Below, in pieces: positions 25,157 to 32,400 of a stretch of DNA of 51,369 nt (within the stretch, counting starts at the first letter, position 1; each line of letters starts with the position of its first letter). Below the pieces are notes generated by a model. The model worked only from the letters and a program-made list of their open reading frames with translations, was not told the DNA's origin and did no database searches. A program made the translations under genes and the position numbers. Source of the stretch: Clostridiales bacterium (lineage in GTDB: Bacteria > Bacillota > Clostridia > Christensenellales > Aristaeellaceae); contig SFJH01000019.1 in NCBI GenBank assembly GCA_004555155.1, forward strand, positions 1-51,369, given 5' to 3'.

Positions 25157-26509
25157 TTAGTTGCGCAGGCTGTGCAGCGGCGCGGGGATGCGGCCGCCGC
25201 GATGGATGAACTCCGCCGCGCTGTACTCCTTGACGGGAATCACCGGCGCGCGGCCCAGCAGTCCGCCGAATTCCACGCTGTCGCCCACCTTCGTACCCGG
25301 CGCGGGGATCACGCGCACGGCGGTGGTCTTGTTGTTGACCATGCCGATGGCCGCCTCGTCGGCGATAATGGCCGAGATGGTCTCGGCGGTGGTATCGCCG
25401 GGGATGGCGATCATGTCCAGTCCCACGGAGCAGACGCAGGTCATGGCCTCCAGCTTTTCCAGCGTCAGCGCGCCGCGCTCCGCCGCCTGAATCATGCCGA
25501 TGTCCTCGCTGACCGGGATAAACGCGCCGGACAGTCCTCCTACGTGAGACGAAGCCATCACGCCGCCCTTCTTGACCGCGTCGTTGAGCAGCGCCAGCGC
25601 GGCGGTGGTGCCGTGGGTGCCGCAGACCTCCAGACCCATCTCCTCCAGAATCGCCGCCACGGAATCGCCCACGGCGGGCGTCGGCGCCAGCGACAGATCC
25701 ACGATGCCGAAGGGAACGTTCAGCCGTTTGGACGCCTCCAGCGCCACCAGCTGACCCACTCGGGTGATATGGAACGCGGTTCTCTTGATGGTCTCGGCCA
25801 CCTCGTCGAAGGGCCGACCCTTCACGCTCTCCAGCGCGACCTTGACCACGCCGGGTCCGCTGACGCCCACGCTCACCGCGCAGTCGCCCTCGCCGGGGCC
25901 GTGGAACGCGCCCGCCATGAAGGGATTGTCCTCCACCGCGTTGCAGAACACCACCAGCTTCGCGCAGCCCAATCCGGCGCGGTCGGCCGTGTTGGCTGCG
26001 GTCTGCTTGACCACCTGACCCATCAGCCGCACCGCGTCCATGTTGATGCCCGCGCGGGTGGAGCCCACGTTGATCGAGGAGCACATGAAGTCGGTCTCCG
26101 TCAGCGCCTGGGGAATGGATTCGATCAGACGGCGATCCGCCGCCGTCATGCCCTTCTGCACCAGCGCGGAATAGCCGCCGATGAAGTCCACGCCGGTCTC
26201 CTTGGCCGCCTTGTCCAGCGCCCGCGCCACGCGCACGGGGTTTTTGATCGCGCCGGTCACCAGCGCAATGGGCGTCACGGCAATGCGCTTGTTCACAATC
26301 GGCACGCCGAATTCGCTCTCGATGGCGCGCCCGACCTTCACCAGATTCTCCGCGCGCCGGGTAATCAGATCATAGATGCGCGTACACAGCGCGTTTTCAT
26401 CGTCGGTCACGCAGGAGAACAGCGAAATGCCCATCGTGATGGTGCGCACGTCCAGCTTCTGGTGATCGATCATCTGCAGGGTTTGCAGGATTTCAGAGGT
26501 TGTAATCAT
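25157..26509 (-). CDS. UPF0210 (PFL-like, DUF711) protein
   Basis: 450 aa, full length for UPF0210. Distinctive blocks: EILQTLQMIDHQKLDVRTIT at the N-terminus, NKRIAVTPIALV, DFIGGYSALVQKG, CSSINVGSTRAGINMDAV, GAFHGPGEGDCAVSVGVSGPG and FGIVDLSLAPTPAVGDSVA. Distantly related to the glycyl-radical PFL fold but without its radical glycine; the function is not established. It is nearly always paired with the small ACT-domain UPF0237 protein, which lies 14 bases upstream here and may regulate it by binding a small molecule. Confidence 0.93.
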   Translation of the reverse strand: MITTSEILQTLQMIDHQKLDVRTITMGISLFSCVTDDENALCTRIYDLITRRAENLVKVGRAIESEFGVPIVNKRIAVTPIALVTGAIKNPVRVARALDKAAKETGVDFIGGYSALVQKGMTAADRRLIESIPQALTETDFMCSSINVGSTRAGINMDAVRLMGQVVKQTAANTADRAGLGCAKLVVFCNAVEDNPFMAGAFHGPGEGDCAVSVGVSGPGVVKVALESVKGRPFDEVAETIKRTAFHITRVGQLVALEASKRLNVPFGIVDLSLAPTPAVGDSVAAILEEMGLEVCGTHGTTAALALLNDAVKKGGVMASSHVGGLSGAFIPVSEDIGMIQAAERGALTLEKLEAMTCVCSVGLDMIAIPGDTTAETISAIIADEAAIGMVNNKTTAVRVIPAPGTKVGDSVEFGGLLGRAPVIPVKEYSAAEFIHRGGRIPAPLHSLRN

Positions 26510-26523
26510 TGCGCGCGTCCTCC

Positions 26524-26805
26524 TTAAACCTGATGCATGGCCTCGAAGATTTCGCTGCGCTGCACGCGAATCTGCACATTCAAACGCGCGCCCTCGTCGC
26601 TCAATCCCTTCTTGAGCTGTTCAAAGTCGCACAGTTCGCTGGAGATATCGGCGATCAGGATCATGGTAAACAGGCCGGAAACGATGGTCTGGGAGATATC
26701 GAGGATGTTCGCGTCGTGCTCGTAGAGAATGCGGGTCACGCTGGCGATGATGCCCTTGCGGTCCGCGCCAAGAACGCTGATGACTGCCTTTTTCATTTCA
26801 TTCAT
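26524..26805 (-). CDS. ACT domain protein (UPF0237)
   Basis: 93 aa, a single ACT domain. AVISVLGADRKGIIASVTRILYEHDANILDISQT is the classic GcvR-like ligand-binding start, with later LIADISS and a C-terminal helix. It has no catalytic part and should act as a regulatory subunit, most likely for the UPF0210 protein that follows. The ATG at 26805 is preceded by GAGAGGTGG on the minus strand; the ORF reading upstream to 27069 crosses the promoter and the rimM start. Confidence 0.9.
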   Translation of the reverse strand: MNEMKKAVISVLGADRKGIIASVTRILYEHDANILDISQTIVSGLFTMILIADISSELCDFEQLKKGLSDEGARLNVQIRVQRSEIFEAMHQV

Positions 26806-26839
26806 GGGGATCCACCTCTCTTGCCACAGTGATGATACT

Positions 26840-26868
26840 ATTTTACTCCATCCACCGTCTTTTTTCAA
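26840..26868 (-). promoter_or_regulatory. Predicted promoter of the ACT-UPF0210 operon
   Basis: On the minus strand TTGAAA (26868-26863), 17-base spacer, TAAAAT (26845-26840). It diverges from the rimM promoter 29 bases away. Confidence 0.72.
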
Positions 26869-26897
26869 CCGGAAACCGAAGAAATTCCCCGATTTGC

Positions 26898-26926
26898 TTG
26901 CCCCGGCGAACGCTTTCCGGTATAAT
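26898..26926 (+). promoter_or_regulatory. Predicted promoter of rimM-trmD
   Basis: TTGCCC at 26898-26903, 17-base spacer, perfect TATAAT at 26921-26926, then GGAGG at 26947-26951 before the ATG at 26960. Confidence 0.75.
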
Positions 26927-26959
26927 ACCTTCAGAAGAACAATAATGGAGGAAATCTGC

Positions 26960-27487
26960 ATGCAGAGCACCCATCTGGTCATCGGCGAAATCACCAAGCC
27001 GCAGGGCGTGCGGGGCGAACTGAAGCTGCGCCCCATCACCTGCGATTTCGAGCGCTTCGACGGGCTCAAAACCGCCTATCTCAAGCGCGGCGACGCCTTT
27101 GAGGAAATCCACATCACCGTCAACCGCCTCTCCCCGGACGCGGTGTTTTTCAACATCCAGGGAATCGAGGACCGCAACGCCGCCGAACGCCTGCGCGGCG
27201 AGCTGGTGTACATCGACCGCGCGCACGCCGTCGAGCTGGACGAGGATTCCACGTTCATCTGCGATCTGATCGGCCTGCACGGCCTGACCGACGACGGCCG
27301 CGATCTGGGCGCGCTCAAGGACGTGATGCAGCCCGGCGGCAACGACGTGTATGTATTCAAGGGCCCTCTGGGCGAGGTGCTGGTGCCCGCGCTGAGAAGC
27401 GTGGTGACAAAGGTCGACCTGGAGGCCGGCGAGATTCGCTTTGACGGCAAGCGCCTGAACGAGGTGGCGGTGTTCGATGAGGATTGA
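26960..27487 (+). CDS. rimM: Ribosome maturation factor RimM
   Basis: 175 aa, full length. RimM binds S19 and helps process the 30S head. Both domains are visible: the N-terminal beta-barrel IGEITKPQGVRGELKLRPIT and the C-terminal PRC-barrel DLIGLHGLTDDGRDLGALKDV ... DVYVFKGPLGEVLVPAL. GGAGG precedes the ATG at 26960; the ORF continues upstream to 26729 only by chance. It overlaps trmD by 11 bases, the usual coupling. Confidence 0.95.
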   Translation: MQSTHLVIGEITKPQGVRGELKLRPITCDFERFDGLKTAYLKRGDAFEEIHITVNRLSPDAVFFNIQGIEDRNAAERLRGELVYIDRAHAVELDEDSTFICDLIGLHGLTDDGRDLGALKDVMQPGGNDVYVFKGPLGEVLVPALRSVVTKVDLEAGEIRFDGKRLNEVAVFDED

Positions 27488-28607
27488 GGTATTGACGCTG
27501 TTTCCCGAGATGCTCGCGCCCATGCTGTCCGGCAGCATTCTGGGGCGCGCCGTCGAAGCGGGATTGCTGCAGGTGAACCTCACCAATATCCGCGACTTCA
27601 CGCTGGACAAGCACCGCCGCACCGACGACTATCCCTTTGGCGGCGGCGCGGGCATGGTGATGTTTCCTCAGCCCATCGCGGACGCAGTGGCGGCGCGGGA
27701 TCCGGAGCACCGCGCCCGCCGCATCTACCTCTCTCCCCGCGGCAGGACGCTGACGCAGCGGGTCGTCGAGGAGCTCGCGCAAGAGGAATCGCTGCTGCTG
27801 CTCTGCGGCCATTACGAGGGCGTGGATCAGCGCGCGCTGGACATGTGCATCGACGAGGAGCTGTCCATCGGCGACTACGTGCTGACCGGCGGCGAGCTGG
27901 GCGCGCTGGTGGTGATCGATTCGGTGGCGCGGCTCGTACCCGGCGTGCTGGGCTGCGCGGAATCCGGCGAGGACGAGAGCTTCTCCACCGGACTTCTGGA
28001 ATATCCCCAGTACACCCGCCCCGCCGAGTACTGCGGACTGCGCGTGCCGGAGGTGCTGCTGGGCGGCAACCACGCCGACATCGAGGCCTGGCGGCGGGAG
28101 CAGTCGCTTTCGCTCACCCGGGAACGCCGTCCCGATCTGCTGAAGACCGCACCGCTGACCGACGCCGACCGGCTCCTGCTCGCCCGGATGGACGCGGCCG
28201 CAAGCGCCGTCGAACGGCTGCGCGAATTCGGCGTTGCCGCCGAAAGAGCAGGATTTGCCGAAGCCGACGCCTTCCCGAAGCAATGGTTTCAGGCCTTCGT
28301 TCCCGAAATCAACCGCAAGGCCGCGAAGAAGCAATGCTTCTCCGGCCGTCGCCACGTGGGCTGGCTGTGGCAGGCGTTTTCCATGGACTTCGCACCCCAC
28401 GCGGACGGCGACGCGGCCCGCGCCGCGCTGACCGGACGGGAACCGAGCCTGCTGTATCTGCCGGACGAGGGCGTGCTGCTGCGCGTCTCCAGAGGAATCC
28501 CGCTGGATGCGTTCTCCCACTTCATCCTGACCGACGGGGCGCTCTCCTTCACCTATGTCCAGCCTCACAAACCCGGTTTCGGGCCCTATTTCTGCGAAAG
28601 GACGTGA
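27477..28607 (+). CDS. trmD: tRNA (guanine37-N1)-methyltransferase TrmD with extra C-terminal domain
   Basis: 376 aa; TrmD alone is about 230-245 aa. Residues 1 to about 235 carry the SPOUT trefoil knot: LTLFPEML, TDDYPFGGGAGMVM, LSPRGRTLTQ, LLLLCGHYEGVDQR and LTGGELGALVVIDSV. It methylates N1 of G37 in tRNAs reading CNN and some other codons. From about 236 a further 140-residue domain follows in frame, with KAAKKQCFSGRRHVGWLWQ, a run giving FAPHADGDAA and an end rich in aromatic residues (FGPYFCER). I do not recognise this domain as part of TrmD. No frameshift is visible at the joint. Start overlaps rimM. Confidence 0.92.
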   Translation: MRIEVLTLFPEMLAPMLSGSILGRAVEAGLLQVNLTNIRDFTLDKHRRTDDYPFGGGAGMVMFPQPIADAVAARDPEHRARRIYLSPRGRTLTQRVVEELAQEESLLLLCGHYEGVDQRALDMCIDEELSIGDYVLTGGELGALVVIDSVARLVPGVLGCAESGEDESFSTGLLEYPQYTRPAEYCGLRVPEVLLGGNHADIEAWRREQSLSLTRERRPDLLKTAPLTDADRLLLARMDAAASAVERLREFGVAAERAGFAEADAFPKQWFQAFVPEINRKAAKKQCFSGRRHVGWLWQAFSMDFAPHADGDAARAALTGREPSLLYLPDEGVLLRVSRGIPLDAFSHFILTDGALSFTYVQPHKPGFGPYFCERT

Positions 28608-28612
28608 GCATC

Positions 28613-29128
28613 GTGCAGACTCAGCGATTGCTCCTTCGCCGGTATCAGCCGGAGGATCTGGAGGATTTCACTGCGCTCGTCTCGGATCCGGAGGTCGTGC
28701 GATTTGAACCCTACGGCACGATGACGTCGGACGAAGCCAGGGCCGCCCTTCAGCAGCGCATCACGGACGATGCTTTCATCGCCGTGGAACGCCGGTCGGA
28801 TGGCAGGATGATCGGCAACGTCTACCTCGGCCGCCGTGATTTCGGCGCGCTGGAGCTGGGCTACCTGTTCCGCCGGGACTGCTGGGGACAGGGCTACGCC
28901 CGGGAGAGCTGCGAAGCGGTCATTGAAGCCGCCTTTGCCGCCGGCGTACATCGGATCTTCGCCGAATGCGATCCGAACAATGCGGCGTCGTGGCGGCTGC
29001 TGGAGCGGCTGTCCTTCGCGCGCGAGGGACATCTTCGCCAAAATATATACTTCCACACCGATTCCGACGGTCGGCCGATCTGGAAGGACACGTTCCTCTA
29101 CGCGCGGCTGTCGCCCAATCAAGCATAA
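28613..29128 (+). CDS. GNAT family N-acetyltransferase (RimJ/RimL-like)
   Basis: 171 aa. The pattern is of the RimJ/RimL/Acetyltransf_3 group: TQRLLLRRYQPEDLEDF, DPEVVRFEPYG, GNVYLGRRDFGALELGYLF, the acetyl-CoA loop RRDCWGQGYARESC, and DPNNAASWRLLERLSFAREG near the end. It likely acetylates a protein N-terminus or small molecule; target unknown. GTG at 28613 is preferred since AAAGGA lies 10 bases upstream; GTG at 28604, overlapping the trmD stop, is an alternative. It is probably read from the rimM promoter. Confidence 0.85.
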   Translation: MQTQRLLLRRYQPEDLEDFTALVSDPEVVRFEPYGTMTSDEARAALQQRITDDAFIAVERRSDGRMIGNVYLGRRDFGALELGYLFRRDCWGQGYARESCEAVIEAAFAAGVHRIFAECDPNNAASWRLLERLSFAREGHLRQNIYFHTDSDGRPIWKDTFLYARLSPNQA

Positions 29129-29135
29129 CGGCCTC

Positions 29136-29164
29136 TGCGGAGCTTCCCGCTCCGCATTTTTTAT
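29136..29164 (+). terminator. Terminator after the rimM-trmD-GNAT operon
   Basis: An 8-bp stem (29136-29143 with 29149-29156), loop TTCCC, followed by T6 and ATT. Confidence 0.85.
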
Positions 29165-29183
29165 TGGAAAGAAGGGAAATCGA

Positions 29184-29612
29184 ATGCAGCTTCGCATCAC
29201 GCGCGAACGGGCCGCCCTGCCCATCGACGAGCTGTCCGAAATCTACGGCGCATGCCTGTACCGCGCCGCGCCGGAGGACTGCCGCGCCGCGCTCCTCTCC
29301 CACCTCATGAATCCCGCCGTATGCTGCTTTGCCGCGCTGGACGGCAATCGCCCCGTCGGTCTTCTGACCGTGCAGCAAACGCTCGAACGCGGGGAAATTC
29401 TGGGGATCGCCGTCCATCCCGCAGGCCGCGGACAGGGCGTGGGACGCACAATGATCCTCCGCGCGCAGAGCGACCTCGCGCCCCTTCCCCTGACCGCCGA
29501 AACCGACGACGATGCGGTAAACTTCTACCGCCGGTGCGGGTTCGCCTGCGAGGCCTTCAGCCGCGCCTTTCCCGACGGCACAGTTCGGCGCTGGCGATGT
29601 ATCCTCGCATAA
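29184..29612 (+). CDS. GNAT family N-acetyltransferase (second)
   Basis: 142 aa. The core Acetyltransf_1 motif A is GILGIAVHPAGRGQGVGRTMILRA with the CoA pyrophosphate loop, and the C-terminal AVNFYRRCGFACE block is typical. Unrelated in detail to the GNAT just before it, so not a simple duplication. GAAGGGA precedes the ATG at 29184. Substrate unknown. Confidence 0.82.
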   Translation: MQLRITRERAALPIDELSEIYGACLYRAAPEDCRAALLSHLMNPAVCCFAALDGNRPVGLLTVQQTLERGEILGIAVHPAGRGQGVGRTMILRAQSDLAPLPLTAETDDDAVNFYRRCGFACEAFSRAFPDGTVRRWRCILA

Positions 29613-29691
29613 ATTTTCATCAAAGAATTCCATCACTGCTGAAACAAATCGCGCCCTCGCCGCGTCTTGATGGGTGAAAGGGGATGAAACC

Positions 29692-30171
29692 ATGCAACTG
29701 CGCGGCAGTGCCGATGTACGGCGGGTGATGGAGCTCTACACCCCGCTGATCTACCGGCTGGCCTACGCCCGGACCGGCAACCACAGCGATGCGGAAGACG
29801 TCTGCCAGGAGGTCTTTCTGTCTCTCGCGCGCAAAAACCCTGACTTCGCCGCGGAGGAAAACCGCCGCGCCTGGCTGATCCGCGCGACACTCAATCGCAC
29901 CGCCAGCCTTTGGCGCACGCCCTGGAAGCGCCGCGTGGCGCTGGGCGACGATTCCGCCCGGCATCGCGCCGACGTCCATCCGGACGAAGCTCTGGCCGAC
30001 GCGCTGGCCGCGCTCTCCGGCGACGACCGCGCGCTGATCCATCTGTTCTATTTTGAGGGCTTCAAGACCGAGGAAATCGCGACCCTTCTCGGACGCAAGC
30101 CCGCCACGGTGCGCACACAGCTTCTGCGCGCCCGCAGGCGGCTGAAGGCTCAGTTGACGGAGGAGGTGTAA
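29692..30171 (+). CDS. ECF-type RNA polymerase sigma factor
   Basis: 159 aa, with region 2 (LIYRLAYARTGNHSDAEDVCQEVFLSLARK) and region 4 (LSGDDRALIHLFYFEGFKTEEIATLLGRKPATVRTQLLRARRRLK); region 3 is absent, as in extracytoplasmic-function sigma factors. It should direct polymerase to a small set of promoters when released from a membrane regulator. The ATG at 29692 has AAAGGGG upstream. The next gene starts 3 bases after its stop and encodes a membrane protein that is the obvious anti-sigma candidate. Confidence 0.9.
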   Translation: MQLRGSADVRRVMELYTPLIYRLAYARTGNHSDAEDVCQEVFLSLARKNPDFAAEENRRAWLIRATLNRTASLWRTPWKRRVALGDDSARHRADVHPDEALADALAALSGDDRALIHLFYFEGFKTEEIATLLGRKPATVRTQLLRARRRLKAQLTEEV

Positions 30172-30174
30172 AGC

Positions 30175-32277
30175 ATGAAGCAAAGATATGTGGATTACAT
30201 GAAAGGCGTCCATCCGCGAAGAGCGTTCCTCGACGGACTGGAAGCGGAAATGAACCGAACGCTGCAGCGGGGCAGGCGGCACATTCCGCAGACGCGCATG
30301 ATCGCTGCCGCAGCCGCCGCCGCAGCCGCCGCCGTGGCTCTGGCCGTGATCGGCCTCCGGATGATTGCCGTCCGACCCACAGACATCATCGGTCAGCCGC
30401 CCGTGGTCACCGCCGCGTCCGCCCTGCCGGATGATTCTCCGCTGAGCCAGGGCTCCGAACCGGAGCGCACACCGGCGCCAACGGACGCCTGTTCCGATCC
30501 CTCCGAATCCGGCGCGCTGTTCGCGCTTGAGATGATCGAGGAAGACGCGCCCGAAGCCCCGGCAGCGGACGCAAATCTCTGGTACGGCTGCCGCCTCCTG
30601 ACCTGCGAAACGCTGACCGTCTATGCGGAAAACTCGACGGACTCCGAAATCGCCGCCATACTGCAGATCGGCGACGCGGTCTGGTACGACAATCCCGACG
30701 GGCCAACGAGCGACGGCTCCCTGCAGGCCATCCGCTGGTGGAACGGCAGCGGGATGCAGACCGGCTGGGCCGGCGGCTTCGAGCCCTCCGACACAGAATC
30801 TCCGCTGCGCGCGCTCGAGTGCACCGGCAAGGTTCGCGCGCCGGGCGTTGCAATGCGCTATGGCGCGGCGATCCGTTCGCCGGAGATCGCCCAACTGGAT
30901 GAAGGTCAGTACCTGAGTCTGTACTATCAGTATGGCAACTGGGTCTTCGCCTCCACCGCGCCCTATGATCAGACCGGCGAAGCCCCGGATCCTCCCGCTG
31001 CGGGGTGGATCCATGTGCAGGATCTGTGGGGCATTGCCGCCCCATCGTCCGAGCCGACCGCCTCCTCCATCACGACCGCCGACGACATGCGGCTGGAGCT
31101 TGCGTTTTCGGGCGGTGCATACTGGACAACGCCGGATATCGTTGAAAACAGCTTCGCACGCGCCATGATGTTCGAGGACAATCTGGTCGGCGCGCACGAC
31201 TCCCTGCCGCTGGAGATTCGCTCCGGCCCGGATCCGGATTCCCCGCTGATCGCCACGCTCCTGCCCGGCACGGCCTACTGGCTTCCCGACCCGCCTGACG
31301 ATCTTCATCCCTCCGCCGTCGATTCCGGCTGCCCCACCGTGCGCTGGCTGGACGAGGGCACCAACGAGCTGGTCGACGGCTGGATGTGTGTCCACTGCGA
31401 CGGCTCCTCCGGGAAGGACGCGGACAACCCTGTGGAACCCGTACAGCTTCCCGGCAGGGTATGCTCCGAGGGCGCATGTCTGCGCTACGGTCGCAGTGAA
31501 GACGCTCCTGTCATCGCAGAACTCGAAGTCGGCCAAAAGCTGCGCCTGGCCTACCGCGCAGGCAACTGGATTTACGCCTCTACCGAATACTTTCTCGAAG
31601 ACGGCGAGGCCGCAGCCACCGGCTGGATCCACATCTCCGAGGTCGAGCGGCTGCAATGGCGCACGTCGATTCATTGCGTCGAGCTTCTGGCCGATGCGGT
31701 CAACGTCCGCGATCAGCCCGACGGCGAGATCGTCGCCACGATCACCCGCGAAGCGGCTGCCCAGGGAGCGATCCGCTATGGCGGCGCAACGGTGCCCGGT
31801 CAAAAGGGCGACTGGCACTACGTCATCCTGGATAGATTCTCCCAAGTGCCCGTGACCGGCTACATCTCCGCCGACCTCGCGCACCTGAACACCTTCGCGC
31901 TGGGGGATGAGCTCTCCTTGGACGGCGTCGTCTCCTGCACGCTGCGGTACGCCTCCGCAGGCTATGCAGACGGTCGGCTCATCGAAGAGACGATCTCCGG
32001 CGAGCGGCTGCACGCCTGGCTTGCGCGCCTGAGCGGCGCATCCTCCGCCGCCCTCGACGAGCCGGTCTGCGGCGAAGGCGCCGCGTCGCTGACGCTGGTC
32101 TGGGAAGACGGCCGCGAAGCCGAACTGCCCCTGTCCGGCGACAGCTGCACCAGGGTGCGCCATGAGGACGTGACCTACGATCTGCGAACCCCCGCCGAGC
32201 GCACCGCAGCCTTCCTCAACGACGGCGGTGTCAACCTGTTCGACATCCTGCCGCAGTATTTCGACGCGTTCCGGTAA
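30175..32277 (+). CDS. Membrane protein with extracellular SH3-like repeats, candidate anti-sigma/sensor
   Basis: 700 aa. A short cytoplasmic N-terminus (1-40) holds a helix that could bind the sigma factor; a single membrane helix follows at about 42-65, made of an alanine tract (MIAAAAAAAAAAVALAV). Outside, after a Pro/Ser/Thr-rich linker, there are several bacterial SH3-like units: repeated YGRSEDAPVIAELEVGQ and IRYGAA...EIAQLDEGQ phrases, each followed by YR-GNWIYAST and a GWIHV strand. SH3b repeats bind peptidoglycan or peptides, so the pair may sense the wall. No zinc anti-sigma motif is visible. Coupled to the sigma gene. Confidence 0.72.
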   Translation: MKQRYVDYMKGVHPRRAFLDGLEAEMNRTLQRGRRHIPQTRMIAAAAAAAAAAVALAVIGLRMIAVRPTDIIGQPPVVTAASALPDDSPLSQGSEPERTPAPTDACSDPSESGALFALEMIEEDAPEAPAADANLWYGCRLLTCETLTVYAENSTDSEIAAILQIGDAVWYDNPDGPTSDGSLQAIRWWNGSGMQTGWAGGFEPSDTESPLRALECTGKVRAPGVAMRYGAAIRSPEIAQLDEGQYLSLYYQYGNWVFASTAPYDQTGEAPDPPAAGWIHVQDLWGIAAPSSEPTASSITTADDMRLELAFSGGAYWTTPDIVENSFARAMMFEDNLVGAHDSLPLEIRSGPDPDSPLIATLLPGTAYWLPDPPDDLHPSAVDSGCPTVRWLDEGTNELVDGWMCVHCDGSSGKDADNPVEPVQLPGRVCSEGACLRYGRSEDAPVIAELEVGQKLRLAYRAGNWIYASTEYFLEDGEAAATGWIHISEVERLQWRTSIHCVELLADAVNVRDQPDGEIVATITREAAAQGAIRYGGATVPGQKGDWHYVILDRFSQVPVTGYISADLAHLNTFALGDELSLDGVVSCTLRYASAGYADGRLIEETISGERLHAWLARLSGASSAALDEPVCGEGAASLTLVWEDGREAELPLSGDSCTRVRHEDVTYDLRTPAERTAAFLNDGGVNLFDILPQYFDAFR

Positions 32278-32287
32278 TCCATTCTCC

Positions 32288-32323
32288 GAAGGAGGCCGCC
32301 CGGCGCCTCCTTCTTTTCTTTTT
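32288..32323 (+). terminator. Terminator after the sigma-sensor pair
   Basis: A 9-bp perfect stem (32288-32296 with 32305-32313) with an 8-base loop and a long T-rich tail. The tail runs directly into the -35 box of the next promoter. Confidence 0.85.
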
Positions 32324-32324
32324 C

Positions 32325-32353
32325 TTGACATTCTGCCGTGCGCCTGCTATGAT
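32325..32353 (+). promoter_or_regulatory. Predicted promoter of the MATE transporter gene
   Basis: Consensus TTGACA at 32325-32330, 17-base spacer, TATGAT at 32348-32353. One of the best promoter matches in the window. Confidence 0.85.
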
Positions 32354-32400
32354 ACCCGCAGGCGGATCCAAGGCGAACCGCGAGAAGAGGCGATCGATCC

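Noticed and set aside
23921..26527. An 868-codon plus-strand frame opposite the ACT-UPF0210 operon
   Set aside because: Antisense shadow of conserved genes; composition is typical of the reverse of GC-rich coding DNA.
30300..30350. The alanine-codon run in the SH3-repeat membrane protein as a genuine DNA repeat
   Set aside because: It is a GCC/GCA codon run coding for the membrane helix; no repeat unit beyond the codon is present.
29620..32331. A 903-codon minus-strand frame opposite the sigma and SH3-repeat genes
   Set aside because: Shadow frame; the sigma factor on the plus strand is unmistakable and coupled to its partner.
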